A DNA stretch of 62,887 bases from Pengzhenrongella frigida (GTDB lineage: Bacteria > Actinomycetota > Actinomycetes > Actinomycetales > Cellulomonadaceae): assembly GCF_004168625.1 (NCBI RefSeq), contig NZ_SDWW01000026.1, positions 1-62,887 on the forward strand. The letters are read 5' to 3'. The number at the start of each line of letters is the position of its first letter. Position 1 is the first letter of the stretch. Below are positions 7,558 through 16,256 of this stretch, piece after piece. The notes under the pieces were generated by a model, which was not told where the DNA came from, did not search any database, and saw only the letters and a program-made list of their open reading frames with translations. A program made the translations under genes and the position numbers.

Positions 7558-10476
7558 CTAGCCAAGCGCGGCCACGGTGCGCTCGATCGTGGCGATCGCG
7601 TCGAGCGAGAGCATCACCAGCGACTGGCGCAGCGACGTGTCGCTGCGCCACCGGCCGTCGGCGGTCCAGCCTGCGGCGAAGAAGAAGCCCACCTCCGCGA
7701 GCACGGCGAGCAGGGCCGAGCGGGCGACGTCGTCGTCCATGAAGCGTGCCAGGGGCGTGTCGAGCGTCCAGGGCGCGGGGTCCACGGCGGGCGGGGCCGG
7801 CAGCGCGCAGGTCCAGGTGTGCTCGCCCGAGCCGACCTCGACCGCGTCGTCGGCCCCGGGCAGGGTGACCAGCGCGCGGGTGTTGGCCGGGACGCTCGCC
7901 CGCAGAGTGAAGGTCGACCCGTCACCCTGGACCGCGGCGCCCTCGACACCGGTGCCTTCGACCGCGCTGCCTTCGACAACCCAGTCGACGGTCACCACGC
8001 CGTACCCGGTGTCGAGAGACGCCGCCGCCGAGGTCAGTCCCCCGCCCGGCACGGGCGCGATCGCCACGGTCGCGTACCCGGGCTCCGCGGGCGCGATGCC
8101 GCCGATCGCGCGGTGCATCCAGTCGGCGACCGCCCCGAGCGCGTAGTGGTTGAACGACGTCATCTCGCCCGGGTTGATGCGTCCGTCCGGGAGCATCGAG
8201 TCCCAGCGTTCCCAGATGGTCGTGGCCCCCATCGTGACCGGGTAGAGCCACGACGGGCAGCCCTGCTCGAGCAGCAGGCGGTAGGCGACGTCGGCGTGCC
8301 CCGTGCGGGTGAGTGCGTCGGTCATCAGCGGCGTGCCGACGAACCCGGTGCCGATCCGGTACCCGAAGGCCCGGACCAGCTCCGCGAGGTTGGCGCCCAG
8401 GCGCGCCCGCAGCGCCGGCTCGGTCACCAGGCCGAACTCGATGGCCAGCGCGTACGCGGTATGGGCGTCGCACATCATCCGCCCGGCGGGGGTGACGTAC
8501 TCGGCCACGAAGGCGAGCCGGATCTGCTCGGCGAGCGCGGCGTAGGTGTGCGCGTCGTCCTCGCACCCGAGCACCTGGGCCGCGCGCGTGAGGGCCGCCG
8601 TCGACCGGTAGTAGTAGGCGCTCGCGACGATGTCGGAGTGGGTGCGCGCCTGGTTGGGCTTGTCCGGCGGGGCCGAGGGGTCGAGCCAGTCGCCGAACTG
8701 GAAGCCACCCGTCCACAGGTTGCTGTCCCCCGCGATCGCCCGCAGGTCCTCGACCCAGGCCCGCATGGACGCGTATTGGCGCGCGAGCGGCTCGGGATCG
8801 GCGTAGTGCGCGTACAGCGCGTCCGGGACGATCGTGGCCGCGTCGCCCCAGGCCGCGCCGGGCGGCGAGCCGAACGGCAGCGGGTTCGGCACGACGATCG
8901 GCACCGTGCCGGACCGCGCCTGCTCGACGGTGAGGTCGCTCAGCCACGAGCCGAGGAAGCCCGCGGTGTCGTACAGGTAGCTCGCCGTCGGCGCGAACAC
9001 CTGGATGTCGCCGGTCCACCCGAGCCGCTCGTCGCGCTGCGGACAGTCGGTCGGCAGGGACACGAAGTTGCCGCGCATGCCCCAGCGCACGTTGCTGTGC
9101 AGCTGGTTGAGCAGCGGGTTGCTCGTGGTGAGCTCGCCGGTGCGCACCAGGTCCGAGTGCACCACCTCGGCGGTCACGTCGGCGGGGTCGAACGCGCCGG
9201 GCCACCCGCTCACCTCGACGTACCGGAAGCCGTGGAACGTGAACCGCGGGTGCCACTCCTCCGGCCCGTCGCCACGCAGCGTGTAGCGGTCGGTCGCCTT
9301 CGCGAACCGCAGCGGTCGCACCCCCAGCTCGCCGTCCTCGAGCACCTCGGCGTGCCGCAGCGTGATGACGGTGCCGGCGCGCCCGTCCACCCGCAGCCGG
9401 ACCCAGCCGACGAGGTTCTGGCCGAAGTCGAGGATCGTCGCACCGGAACCGCTGGTGCGGACCTCGCGCACGGGCAGCGTCTCGATCACCCGCACCGGCG
9501 GGGACGACGCCGGGACCAGTCGCGCGGCCGTGAGGTGGTCGGCCGCGTCGTCGTCGGTCAGCACGTCCGCGAGCAGCCGCGCGGGCAGCGCCGCCGGCAA
9601 CGTGACCCCGGGCACCGCCGCCGCGTCGTCGTCCAGGCGCGCGTCATGGCTCTCGCCCTGGTAGATGCTCGCGGAGGTCACGGGCCCGACGACGGACGTG
9701 GTCCAGTCCGGCCCCGTCGTCACCCAGGTGACCGCGCCGGCCTCGTCGACCAGGCGCAGCTGCGCCGCGAGCGCCACCGGCCCCGGGTACGCGCGCGCGA
9801 AGTTCCCGTCGAAGCCGAACCGCTCGCCGTACCAGCCCTCGGCCACGGTCGCGGCGAGCACCACGTCGCCGTCGGCCGCCGCCGCGCGCACGAGGGCGGT
9901 GACGTCGTGGGTCTGGAACGCCAGCCGGTCGCGGTAAGCCGTCCACCCGGGGGTGAGCAGCTCGTCGCCAACGCGCACCCCGCCGACGGTCGCCTCGTAC
10001 AAGCCGTGCGCGGTCACCGACAGCACCGCGGACGCGAGCCCGGCGGGCGCGGTCAGCTCGGTCCGGAACCGCGCCGTGCCGCGTTCGGGCCAGGCGTCCG
10101 CCGCGACGGCTGGTGTGATCAGCGGCGCGCGCCAGTCGTCGCCGCCCAGCGGACCCGTGCGCACCTCGACCCAGCTGCTCAGCGCCGACGCGGACCCGTC
10201 GGTCCCCCGGACCCACACCCGGACGGCCGCGCTCTCGTAGGCCGCGAGGTCGCGCGCGGGCCAGGGCTGACGCTGCGAACCGGCCCCGAGCAGGTCGAAG
10301 CCCGTGACCACACCGTCGAGCCGGACCTCGATCTGCGCCGACCGCTGTGCCCAGTCGGTGCCCTCGGACTCCACCGCCCATGACACCGTCGGACGCGCGG
10401 TGGCCAAGAACTCGGGCCGGCCGCGGTCCCCCACCCACAGCGCGACGACGCGGACGGCGGGCGGGTCGGCGGTCAT
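7558..10476 (-). CDS. GH78 alpha-L-rhamnosidase
   Basis: The 972-residue enzyme has the GH78 layout: an N-terminal beta-sandwich, the alpha-L-rhamnosidase N domain ('ATVGGVRVGDELLTPGWTAYRDR', 'VLAATVAEGWYGERFGF'), a concanavalin-like domain, and a (alpha/alpha)6 catalytic barrel. The barrel carries the hallmark 'LPTDCPQRDERLGWTGD' (about residues 475-490) and 'GATTIWERWDSMLPDG…TSFNHYALGAVADW'. It removes terminal alpha-L-rhamnose from oligosaccharides or glycosides. There is no signal peptide, so it acts inside the cell on imported material. An unusual extra C-terminal helical tail of about 60 residues follows the usual C domain. The ATG overlaps the TGA of the preceding gene (ATGA). Confidence 0.95.
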   Translation of the reverse strand: MTADPPAVRVVALWVGDRGRPEFLATARPTVSWAVESEGTDWAQRSAQIEVRLDGVVTGFDLLGAGSQRQPWPARDLAAYESAAVRVWVRGTDGSASALSSWVEVRTGPLGGDDWRAPLITPAVAADAWPERGTARFRTELTAPAGLASAVLSVTAHGLYEATVGGVRVGDELLTPGWTAYRDRLAFQTHDVTALVRAAAADGDVVLAATVAEGWYGERFGFDGNFARAYPGPVALAAQLRLVDEAGAVTWVTTGPDWTTSVVGPVTSASIYQGESHDARLDDDAAAVPGVTLPAALPARLLADVLTDDDAADHLTAARLVPASSPPVRVIETLPVREVRTSGSGATILDFGQNLVGWVRLRVDGRAGTVITLRHAEVLEDGELGVRPLRFAKATDRYTLRGDGPEEWHPRFTFHGFRYVEVSGWPGAFDPADVTAEVVHSDLVRTGELTTSNPLLNQLHSNVRWGMRGNFVSLPTDCPQRDERLGWTGDIQVFAPTASYLYDTAGFLGSWLSDLTVEQARSGTVPIVVPNPLPFGSPPGAAWGDAATIVPDALYAHYADPEPLARQYASMRAWVEDLRAIAGDSNLWTGGFQFGDWLDPSAPPDKPNQARTHSDIVASAYYYRSTAALTRAAQVLGCEDDAHTYAALAEQIRLAFVAEYVTPAGRMMCDAHTAYALAIEFGLVTEPALRARLGANLAELVRAFGYRIGTGFVGTPLMTDALTRTGHADVAYRLLLEQGCPSWLYPVTMGATTIWERWDSMLPDGRINPGEMTSFNHYALGAVADWMHRAIGGIAPAEPGYATVAIAPVPGGGLTSAAASLDTGYGVVTVDWVVEGSAVEGTGVEGAAVQGDGSTFTLRASVPANTRALVTLPGADDAVEVGSGEHTWTCALPAPPAVDPAPWTLDTPLARFMDDDVARSALLAVLAEVGFFFAAGWTADGRWRSDTSLRQSLVMLSLDAIATIERTVAALG

Positions 10477-11474
10477 CGGGAGATCTCCTCGGCGGGTGCT
10501 GCGGTTGGGGTGGTCGGCGTGGTCCGCGTGGCTGCCCCGGTCGGGGTGGTGCGCGCGTGCCGGGCGAGCTTGGCGTACAGGTCGGTGAACATCAGGCGGT
10601 TGTCGAGGTGCGTGTAGACCCGGATCGGTCGGCCGTCGGGGCGCGGCAGATAGCTGCCGTCGTCGGCGATCCGCGGGGCGGGGAGCACGACGTGCCGGCT
10701 CGAGCTCGAGTCGGCCTCGAAGGACGACAACAACGCGGTGAGCAGCACGAGCGGGCTGTCACCGAGGATGTACGTCTCGCCCAGGTCGTAGGCCGTCCCG
10801 GCACACATCCGCCGCACGACGTCGAGCGCGTCGACCAGGTGCGCGCCGAGCGGGGCGGCCGGGCGCAGGTGCTCGTCCAGCTCGTCGAAGCTCACCAGGG
10901 TCTGCCGGTAGGCGTCCCGCGGCACCTGCCACAGCGGGATCGGCGAGTCGAACACCACCTGGGCGGCGACGAGGTCGATCTTCAGGTTGTACTCGGGTCC
11001 CACCGACCCGGGCGGAGCCTCGGCCAGCCCGGGGTGCTCGGGCCCGCCGATCCAGACCGCGGTGAGCCGGTCGGCGATGCGCGGCTCGAGCAGGTACGCG
11101 CTGGCCAGCTCCGTCAGCCCCGCGCCGAGCACCACGTACAGCGGCCGGTCCGTGTCCTCGCGCAAGGCCTCGGCGATGATCGCCGCCGCCCCCGCCGAGC
11201 GGTGCGGCGTGACGGCGTCGACCAGGGCGTCCTCGGCCCCGACGACCACCTCGACGCCGGTGCGCCCGGCCAGCGCCACGACCTTCTCGGCCGCGACGCC
11301 TGCCGACTCCGCGGTGCGGCCGGAGGTGTCGAACGGGTCCCCCGGCGCGAGGTGCGAGCCGATCACGGCGCGCACCTCGACCGAGGGCGACAGCAGCAGG
11401 TGGGCGAGCTGGATCAGCCCGTCCGGGTCGCCCGAGTAGTCGTTGTCGCTGATGACCCGCAGGCGCGCCGACAT
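10473..11474 (-). CDS. Nucleoside-hydrolase-like protein
   Basis: A 333-residue member of the inosine-uridine nucleoside hydrolase fold. The Ca-binding N-terminal motif reads VISDNDYSGDPDGLIQL in place of the usual DTDPGxDDA. Its aspartates are retained, so metal binding is plausible. 'YVVLGAGLTELASAYL' and 'WIGGPEHPG' correspond to the family core, and 'EYNLKIDLVAAQVVFDSPIPLWQVP' to the conserved N-x-x-x-D region. This variant recurs in glycan-degradation loci, so a glycosidic bond other than a nucleoside's may be the target (inference). The Thr/Ala-rich C-terminal tail is low complexity. Both ends overlap neighbours (TGATG and ATGA), showing translational coupling. Confidence 0.85.
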   Translation of the reverse strand: MSARLRVISDNDYSGDPDGLIQLAHLLLSPSVEVRAVIGSHLAPGDPFDTSGRTAESAGVAAEKVVALAGRTGVEVVVGAEDALVDAVTPHRSAGAAAIIAEALREDTDRPLYVVLGAGLTELASAYLLEPRIADRLTAVWIGGPEHPGLAEAPPGSVGPEYNLKIDLVAAQVVFDSPIPLWQVPRDAYRQTLVSFDELDEHLRPAAPLGAHLVDALDVVRRMCAGTAYDLGETYILGDSPLVLLTALLSSFEADSSSSRHVVLPAPRIADDGSYLPRPDGRPIRVYTHLDNRLMFTDLYAKLARHARTTPTGAATRTTPTTPTAAPAEEISR

Positions 11475-14026
11475 CAGAGCCCTTCGGTCCAGACCAGCTC
11501 GCACGCGAGCGGCAGGTCCGCGCTGGACGAGCCGGCCTCGAGCTGGAACGCGCCGTGCTCGATGTCCCAGCCGTGCGTGTCGACGTCCCAGTGCTCGAAC
11601 CCGCGCACCGGCAGCGACACCTGCACGGTGACGACCTCGCCCGGGTCGGCCTCGACCGCGGCGAAGCCCGCCAGCCAGCGCACGGGCCGCTCGAGGTCGC
11701 TGCCCGGCCGGGACAGGTAGACCTGCACGACCTCGCGGCCGCGGCGCGTGCCGGTGTTGCGTACCCGCACCTCCGCGACGCCCGCCCGCAGGTTCTCGAG
11801 CATCGGCGCGACCGGGACCTCCAGCGCGGTGTACTCCCAGGTGGTGTAGCCGAGCCCGTGCCCGAACGCGTACAGCGCGTCCCGGTTCGGGTCGCGGTAG
11901 CCGACCAGCAGGCCCTCGCCGTACACGACCCGACCGTCGATTGGGGTCGTGGACGGCAGCCGGTCCTCGGACACCGGCCACGTGGTGGGCAGGCGCCCGC
12001 CGGGCTCGACGGCGCCGAGCAGGACGTCGGCGAGCGCGTTGCCGAGCTCCTGGCCGGGGAACCAGACCAGCAGCACGGCGCCGACCTCGTCGGCCCACGG
12101 CATCAGGACCGGGGCGCCGGCGTTGACGACCACGACCGTGCTCGGGTTCGCCGCCGCCACGCGGCGCACGAGCTCGTCCTGGCGGCCGGGCAGCGCGAGC
12201 GAGTCGCGGTCGTAACCCTCGGACTCGACCTCCTCGTTCGTGCCGACGACGACGACGGCGACATCGGCCGCGCGGGCCAGCTCGACCGCGTGCGCGATCG
12301 CGTCGTCGTCCGACGCGTGCGGGGGCTCGATGTTGAACTGCAGCATCGTGCCGAGGTCCACGCCCGCCTCCTGCAGGCCGCCGCTGCCGACATCGTGGGT
12401 GAGCACGACGTCGACGCTCTCGCCCGCGGCGAGCGTGACCGGGTGGACGCTCTGCGGCGGCGTCATCATGCCCTCGACGATGTCGGCGCCCGGGGGCAGC
12501 GCGAGCTGGACGTCGAACACCTGCTCGCCGTCGACCGTGAGGCGGTACCGGCCCAGGCCCGAGCCGCCGATCTCGTAGGTGCCGGCCTCGACCGCGCGCA
12601 CGGTCGCCGCGATCTGGATGGTCGCGACCTGCCCCGAGACCTCGGTGCCGAACCCGGCGAGCCAGTTGAACGTCCCGCCGGTGCGGGGCTGGGTGGCCAG
12701 GACGACGCCGGCCGCGTCGACGAACCGGATCTCGACGCCCGCGCTCCCGTCGGGGCGGGCGGTGAACACGTCCCGCGCCGGCGAGGTGCGCGCGTGCGCG
12801 CGGACCCCGGGGGCGGAGGTCACCTCGGCGCCGCCGGGCAGGGCGGCCAGGGCCGCGCGGATCCCGTCGAGCGGGGAGACCGCGTACGGCGGGTACACGG
12901 TCGCGCTGCCGCCACCGAGGGTCCGGCCGACCTCCGCGTTCGGTCCGAGCACCGCGACGCGGGTCACGTCCGCCGGGATCGGCAGGACGCCCTGGTTGCG
13001 GACCAGCACGAACCCGGCGGCCGCGGCGGACCGCAGCTCGGCGGCGATCTGCGCGTCGGAGTACGTCGGCGCCTGCGCGACGGCGGCGATGCCCTCGAGC
13101 GCGCCGACCCGGGCGGCCAGCCGCAGGATGCGCAGCACGTGGTCGTCGATCCGGGCGAGGTCGACGTCGCCCGCGAGCACCGCGTCCACCAGCGCCTGGC
13201 CCCAGGGACCGGCCGGGCCCGGCATCGCGAGGTCGAGGCCGCCGTTGCCGGCGGCGACGGTCGAGCGGGTCGCGAACCAGTCGGACATGGTCACGCCGTC
13301 GAAGCCCCACGCGTCGTGCAGCACGTCCCGCAGCAGCGGGTTCTCGGTCATGGTCGTGCCGTTGACCTGGTTGTACGCCGCCATCACGGCCCACACCCCG
13401 GCCTCGCGCACGATCGCCTCGAACGGCGCAAGGTACAGCTCGTGCAGGGTGCGCTCGTCGACGAGCGCGTTCAGGCTCATCCGGTCCGTCTCGGAGTCGT
13501 TCGCCACGAAGTGCTTGACCGTCGCGCCGACCCCGCCGGCCTGGACACCCTGCACGTACGCGACCCCGATCCGCGCCGTCAGGTACGGGTCCTCGCTGAG
13601 GTTCTCGAAGTGCCGACCGCCGTACGGGGTCCGGTGCAGGTTGACGGTCGGCGCGAGCAGCACGTCGACCCCCTTGCGGCGGGCCTCGAACGCCAGCAGG
13701 CGGCCGATCCGCTCGACCCGGTCGACGTCCCACGTGGCCGCGAGCGCCGTCGGCGAGGGCACGTTGGCCGACGTGTCGCGCTCGTCCCAGGTCTCCCCGC
13801 GCACACCCGCCGGACCGTCCGAGACCACCAGCCGGCGCAGCCCCGCGGCGGGTTCGGGATGCAGCGCCCAGAAGTCGGCGCCGGTCAGCAGGCGCACCTT
13901 CTGCTCGAGCGAGAGCGCACCGAGGCGGGCCGAGAGGTCCGCCTCGTCCACGGCCGGGGCCGCGGTCGGGGCGGGCGTCGGGACGGGTGCGTCGGCGGCG
14001 GGGGCGGCGATCGAGAGGTCAGTCAT
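11474..14026 (-). CDS. GH3 beta-glycosidase with inserted PA14 domain
   Basis: The 850-residue protein shows the GH3 N domain ('DGPAGVRGETWDERDTSANVPSPTALAATWD', 'KHFVANDSETDRMSLNALVDERTLHELYLAPFE'). The catalytic nucleophile is D249 in VTMSDWFATRST. The C domain ('GFVLVRNQGVLPIP', 'VVVVGTNEEVESEGYDRDSLALPGRQDELV') is split by a PA14-like insert around residues 400-530. A fibronectin III-like domain ends it. PA14-bearing GH3 enzymes are mostly beta-glucosidases that tolerate large aglycones. No signal peptide, so cytoplasmic. The ATG at 14026 has GGAG eight bases upstream. The first 35 residues are Ala/Pro-rich. Confidence 0.93.
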   Translation of the reverse strand: MTDLSIAAPAADAPVPTPAPTAAPAVDEADLSARLGALSLEQKVRLLTGADFWALHPEPAAGLRRLVVSDGPAGVRGETWDERDTSANVPSPTALAATWDVDRVERIGRLLAFEARRKGVDVLLAPTVNLHRTPYGGRHFENLSEDPYLTARIGVAYVQGVQAGGVGATVKHFVANDSETDRMSLNALVDERTLHELYLAPFEAIVREAGVWAVMAAYNQVNGTTMTENPLLRDVLHDAWGFDGVTMSDWFATRSTVAAGNGGLDLAMPGPAGPWGQALVDAVLAGDVDLARIDDHVLRILRLAARVGALEGIAAVAQAPTYSDAQIAAELRSAAAAGFVLVRNQGVLPIPADVTRVAVLGPNAEVGRTLGGGSATVYPPYAVSPLDGIRAALAALPGGAEVTSAPGVRAHARTSPARDVFTARPDGSAGVEIRFVDAAGVVLATQPRTGGTFNWLAGFGTEVSGQVATIQIAATVRAVEAGTYEIGGSGLGRYRLTVDGEQVFDVQLALPPGADIVEGMMTPPQSVHPVTLAAGESVDVVLTHDVGSGGLQEAGVDLGTMLQFNIEPPHASDDDAIAHAVELARAADVAVVVVGTNEEVESEGYDRDSLALPGRQDELVRRVAAANPSTVVVVNAGAPVLMPWADEVGAVLLVWFPGQELGNALADVLLGAVEPGGRLPTTWPVSEDRLPSTTPIDGRVVYGEGLLVGYRDPNRDALYAFGHGLGYTTWEYTALEVPVAPMLENLRAGVAEVRVRNTGTRRGREVVQVYLSRPGSDLERPVRWLAGFAAVEADPGEVVTVQVSLPVRGFEHWDVDTHGWDIEHGAFQLEAGSSSADLPLACELVWTEGL

Positions 14027-14093
14027 GGCGTGCTCCGGAGGTGGTTCGTCGTGGTCGGTCGAGGAAGACGGTGCGGGTACGGGTGCGGGTGCG

Positions 14094-16256
14094 TCAGGGG
14101 GTCTCGCGCAGGACCCGCACATCCCACGGGCCCAGCGCGAGCAGCTCGCCGGCGGCGAGGGCGACGTCGTCGAGCACGTCACGCACCGCCGCGGGCAGCC
14201 GATAGGTCGCAGGTTCCCACGACCAGTTGTGCACGAACCGCAGCCGCTCCCCGGCGGCGTTGACCGCCGCGGTGACGGTGACGGTCTCGGGCCGCGCGTC
14301 GCGCCACGGGTCGACCGGCAGCGACGTGCGGGCCAGGTACCGGGCGAGGTGCCCGGCCAGCTCGCGGTCGGGGACGGTGCCGACGGTGGTCACCCGACCG
14401 GCCCCCGCCACGCGCGTGGTGACCGCGGCGAACTGGCCCAGGTGCGGGTGGTCGTACCCGGCGAGCACCTCGGCATCGTCCACCAGCAGCCCGTCGGCCC
14501 ACGCGGTGCCGGCCCCGGTCCACCCGGCACCGGTGACCGGGACGGGATGCACCAGGTTGGTGTACTCGAGGTAGTGCACCCCCGCAGCCCCGCGCAGCAC
14601 GCCTGGTGCCACGGTCGAGCGCACGACGGCGTCGGCGTCCGCATACCCGGTGCGGGGGGTGAGCACGAGGTGCCCGCCCGCCTCGGCGTACCGACGCAGG
14701 AGGTCGAGCGTGGCGTCGTCGGCGATGTAGAGCCCGGGTACGACCAGCACCCGCCAGCGCGCGACCAGGGCGGCCGCCGCGGCGTCGTCGGGCAGACCGG
14801 GCCCGACGTCGGCCAGCTGGCCGGGCGAGACGATGTCGGCGGCGAGGCCGGCGTCGAACAGGCCGCGGTAGAACGCCGCCAGGATGCGATCGTACGAGCC
14901 CGGGTCGCCCATCCAGCTGTGCGCCGGGCCGGCGAGCGGTCCCATGCACTCCATCGCCCAGCGGCTCTCGGCTCCCACGAGCACCCCGACGTCGCTGACC
15001 GGTTCGAGGCCCGCGAGGGCGTCGGTCGCCGCGGTGAGCTCGTTCGCGACCCGGGACAGCTCGGCGTAGGTGCGGCCCGGCTCGAGCGAGTGCCCGAGGA
15101 TGCCGCCCCAGTACGTCTCCGCGCCGTAGTGCAGCGTGTGCCAGTGCCAGTAGTTCAGCAGCCGCGCCCCGCGGGCCACCATGTGCCACGCGGTCTGACG
15201 CCACTGGCCGTCGTAGGCGGGGAAGTTGTCGGCCGTGCCGCCGATCGAGGTCGCGTTCGTCTCGGTCACCAGGAACGGCGCCTGGCGCGTCCCGCGAGCG
15301 GTGTCGGCCTGCAGCGACAGGTACGCGGGCCCCGACCACGGCACGAAGAACGACGCGAGGCCGCCCTCGAGCCCCTGGGCGCCGGGCAGCTCGAGCCCGT
15401 CCTGGGTCGCGTAGTAGAGGTTGGCGCCCGCGACGTCGAGCGGCTCGCCGATGACGGTGATGTCCTGGCCCTGCTGGCCGAGCGCGATGCAGGTGGTGAC
15501 GAACTGGTCGGCGGGCACGAGCGAGCGCACCAGGTCGGTCTGCCAGCGGATGAGGTCGTGGCCGAGGGTCGCCTGGTAGCGACGCCAGGCCAGGTCGTAC
15601 GACGGCGTGGAGTTGCCGTCGGGCGTCCACAGCTCGGACCAGTCCGCGATCCGGTGCGACCAGTACGTCAGGCCCCACCGGCGGTTGAGCTCGTCGACGG
15701 TGCCGTAGGTGTCCTTGAGGTGCTCGACGAACCCGGCGAAGACCTGCGGGTTGTAGAAGATCTTGTGGCCGGGCTCGTTGTCGACCTGCCACCCGATCAC
15801 CGCGGGGTGGTCCGCGTAGCGGCCGACGATCTTGCGCACGACCCGTTCCGCGAGGTAGCGGAACGTGGGGTGCGAGTAGTCGACGTCCTGGCGCATCCCG
15901 TACGGGATCTCGACGCCGGTCGCGCTGTGCGCGGTGGTCTCGGGGTACGTCTTGCGCAGCCACGGCGGCACCGCGTACGTCGGGGTCCCGACGACGACGG
16001 CGATGCCGCGCGCGTGCGCGCCGTCGAGCACCGGCTGGAGCCAGTCGAGGTCGAAGACGCCGTCGCGCGGCTCCCACGTGGACCACACCGACTCCCCCAC
16101 CCGGATCACGCCGAACCCGCCTGCGGCCATGAGGTCGAGGTCGGCCTCGAGCCGCTCGTACGGCTGGTACTCGGTGTAGTACGCAGCGCCGAGCAGGATC
16201 CGCTCGGGCAGCCCCGGCACGGGAGCCGCCGGGTTCGGGTCGGTCGACTCAGCCAT
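14094..16256 (-). CDS. GH42 beta-galactosidase
   Basis: A 720-residue GH42 enzyme. The TIM barrel starts 'ILLGAAYYTEYQPYERLEADLDLMAAGGFGVIRVGESVWSTWEP'. The acid/base is E161 in WQVDNEPG and the nucleophile is E332 in FLVTETNATS. Trimerisation (GATase-like) and small C-terminal domains follow. It hydrolyses beta-D-galactosides (or alpha-L-arabinopyranosides) in the cytoplasm. ATG at 16256 was preferred over one four codons upstream because GAGGG is correctly spaced. It overlaps the GH43 stop by eight bases. The following GH3 gene starts 68 bases beyond its stop. Confidence 0.94.
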   Translation of the reverse strand: MAESTDPNPAAPVPGLPERILLGAAYYTEYQPYERLEADLDLMAAGGFGVIRVGESVWSTWEPRDGVFDLDWLQPVLDGAHARGIAVVVGTPTYAVPPWLRKTYPETTAHSATGVEIPYGMRQDVDYSHPTFRYLAERVVRKIVGRYADHPAVIGWQVDNEPGHKIFYNPQVFAGFVEHLKDTYGTVDELNRRWGLTYWSHRIADWSELWTPDGNSTPSYDLAWRRYQATLGHDLIRWQTDLVRSLVPADQFVTTCIALGQQGQDITVIGEPLDVAGANLYYATQDGLELPGAQGLEGGLASFFVPWSGPAYLSLQADTARGTRQAPFLVTETNATSIGGTADNFPAYDGQWRQTAWHMVARGARLLNYWHWHTLHYGAETYWGGILGHSLEPGRTYAELSRVANELTAATDALAGLEPVSDVGVLVGAESRWAMECMGPLAGPAHSWMGDPGSYDRILAAFYRGLFDAGLAADIVSPGQLADVGPGLPDDAAAAALVARWRVLVVPGLYIADDATLDLLRRYAEAGGHLVLTPRTGYADADAVVRSTVAPGVLRGAAGVHYLEYTNLVHPVPVTGAGWTGAGTAWADGLLVDDAEVLAGYDHPHLGQFAAVTTRVAGAGRVTTVGTVPDRELAGHLARYLARTSLPVDPWRDARPETVTVTAAVNAAGERLRFVHNWSWEPATYRLPAAVRDVLDDVALAAGELLALGPWDVRVLRETP

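Noticed and set aside
7546-10383. Very long plus-strand open frame opposite GH78
   Set aside because: Arg/Gly/His-rich shadow of the codon pattern of the real minus-strand gene; no family motifs. The same applies to long frames at 11555-14263, 12579-16274, 16585-18522 and 46151-48394.
11475-13733. Upstream extension of the nucleoside-hydrolase frame into the GH3 gene
   Set aside because: The extension is the antisense-like wrong frame of the GH3 coding sequence; the hydrolase begins at ATG 11474, overlapping the GH3 stop.
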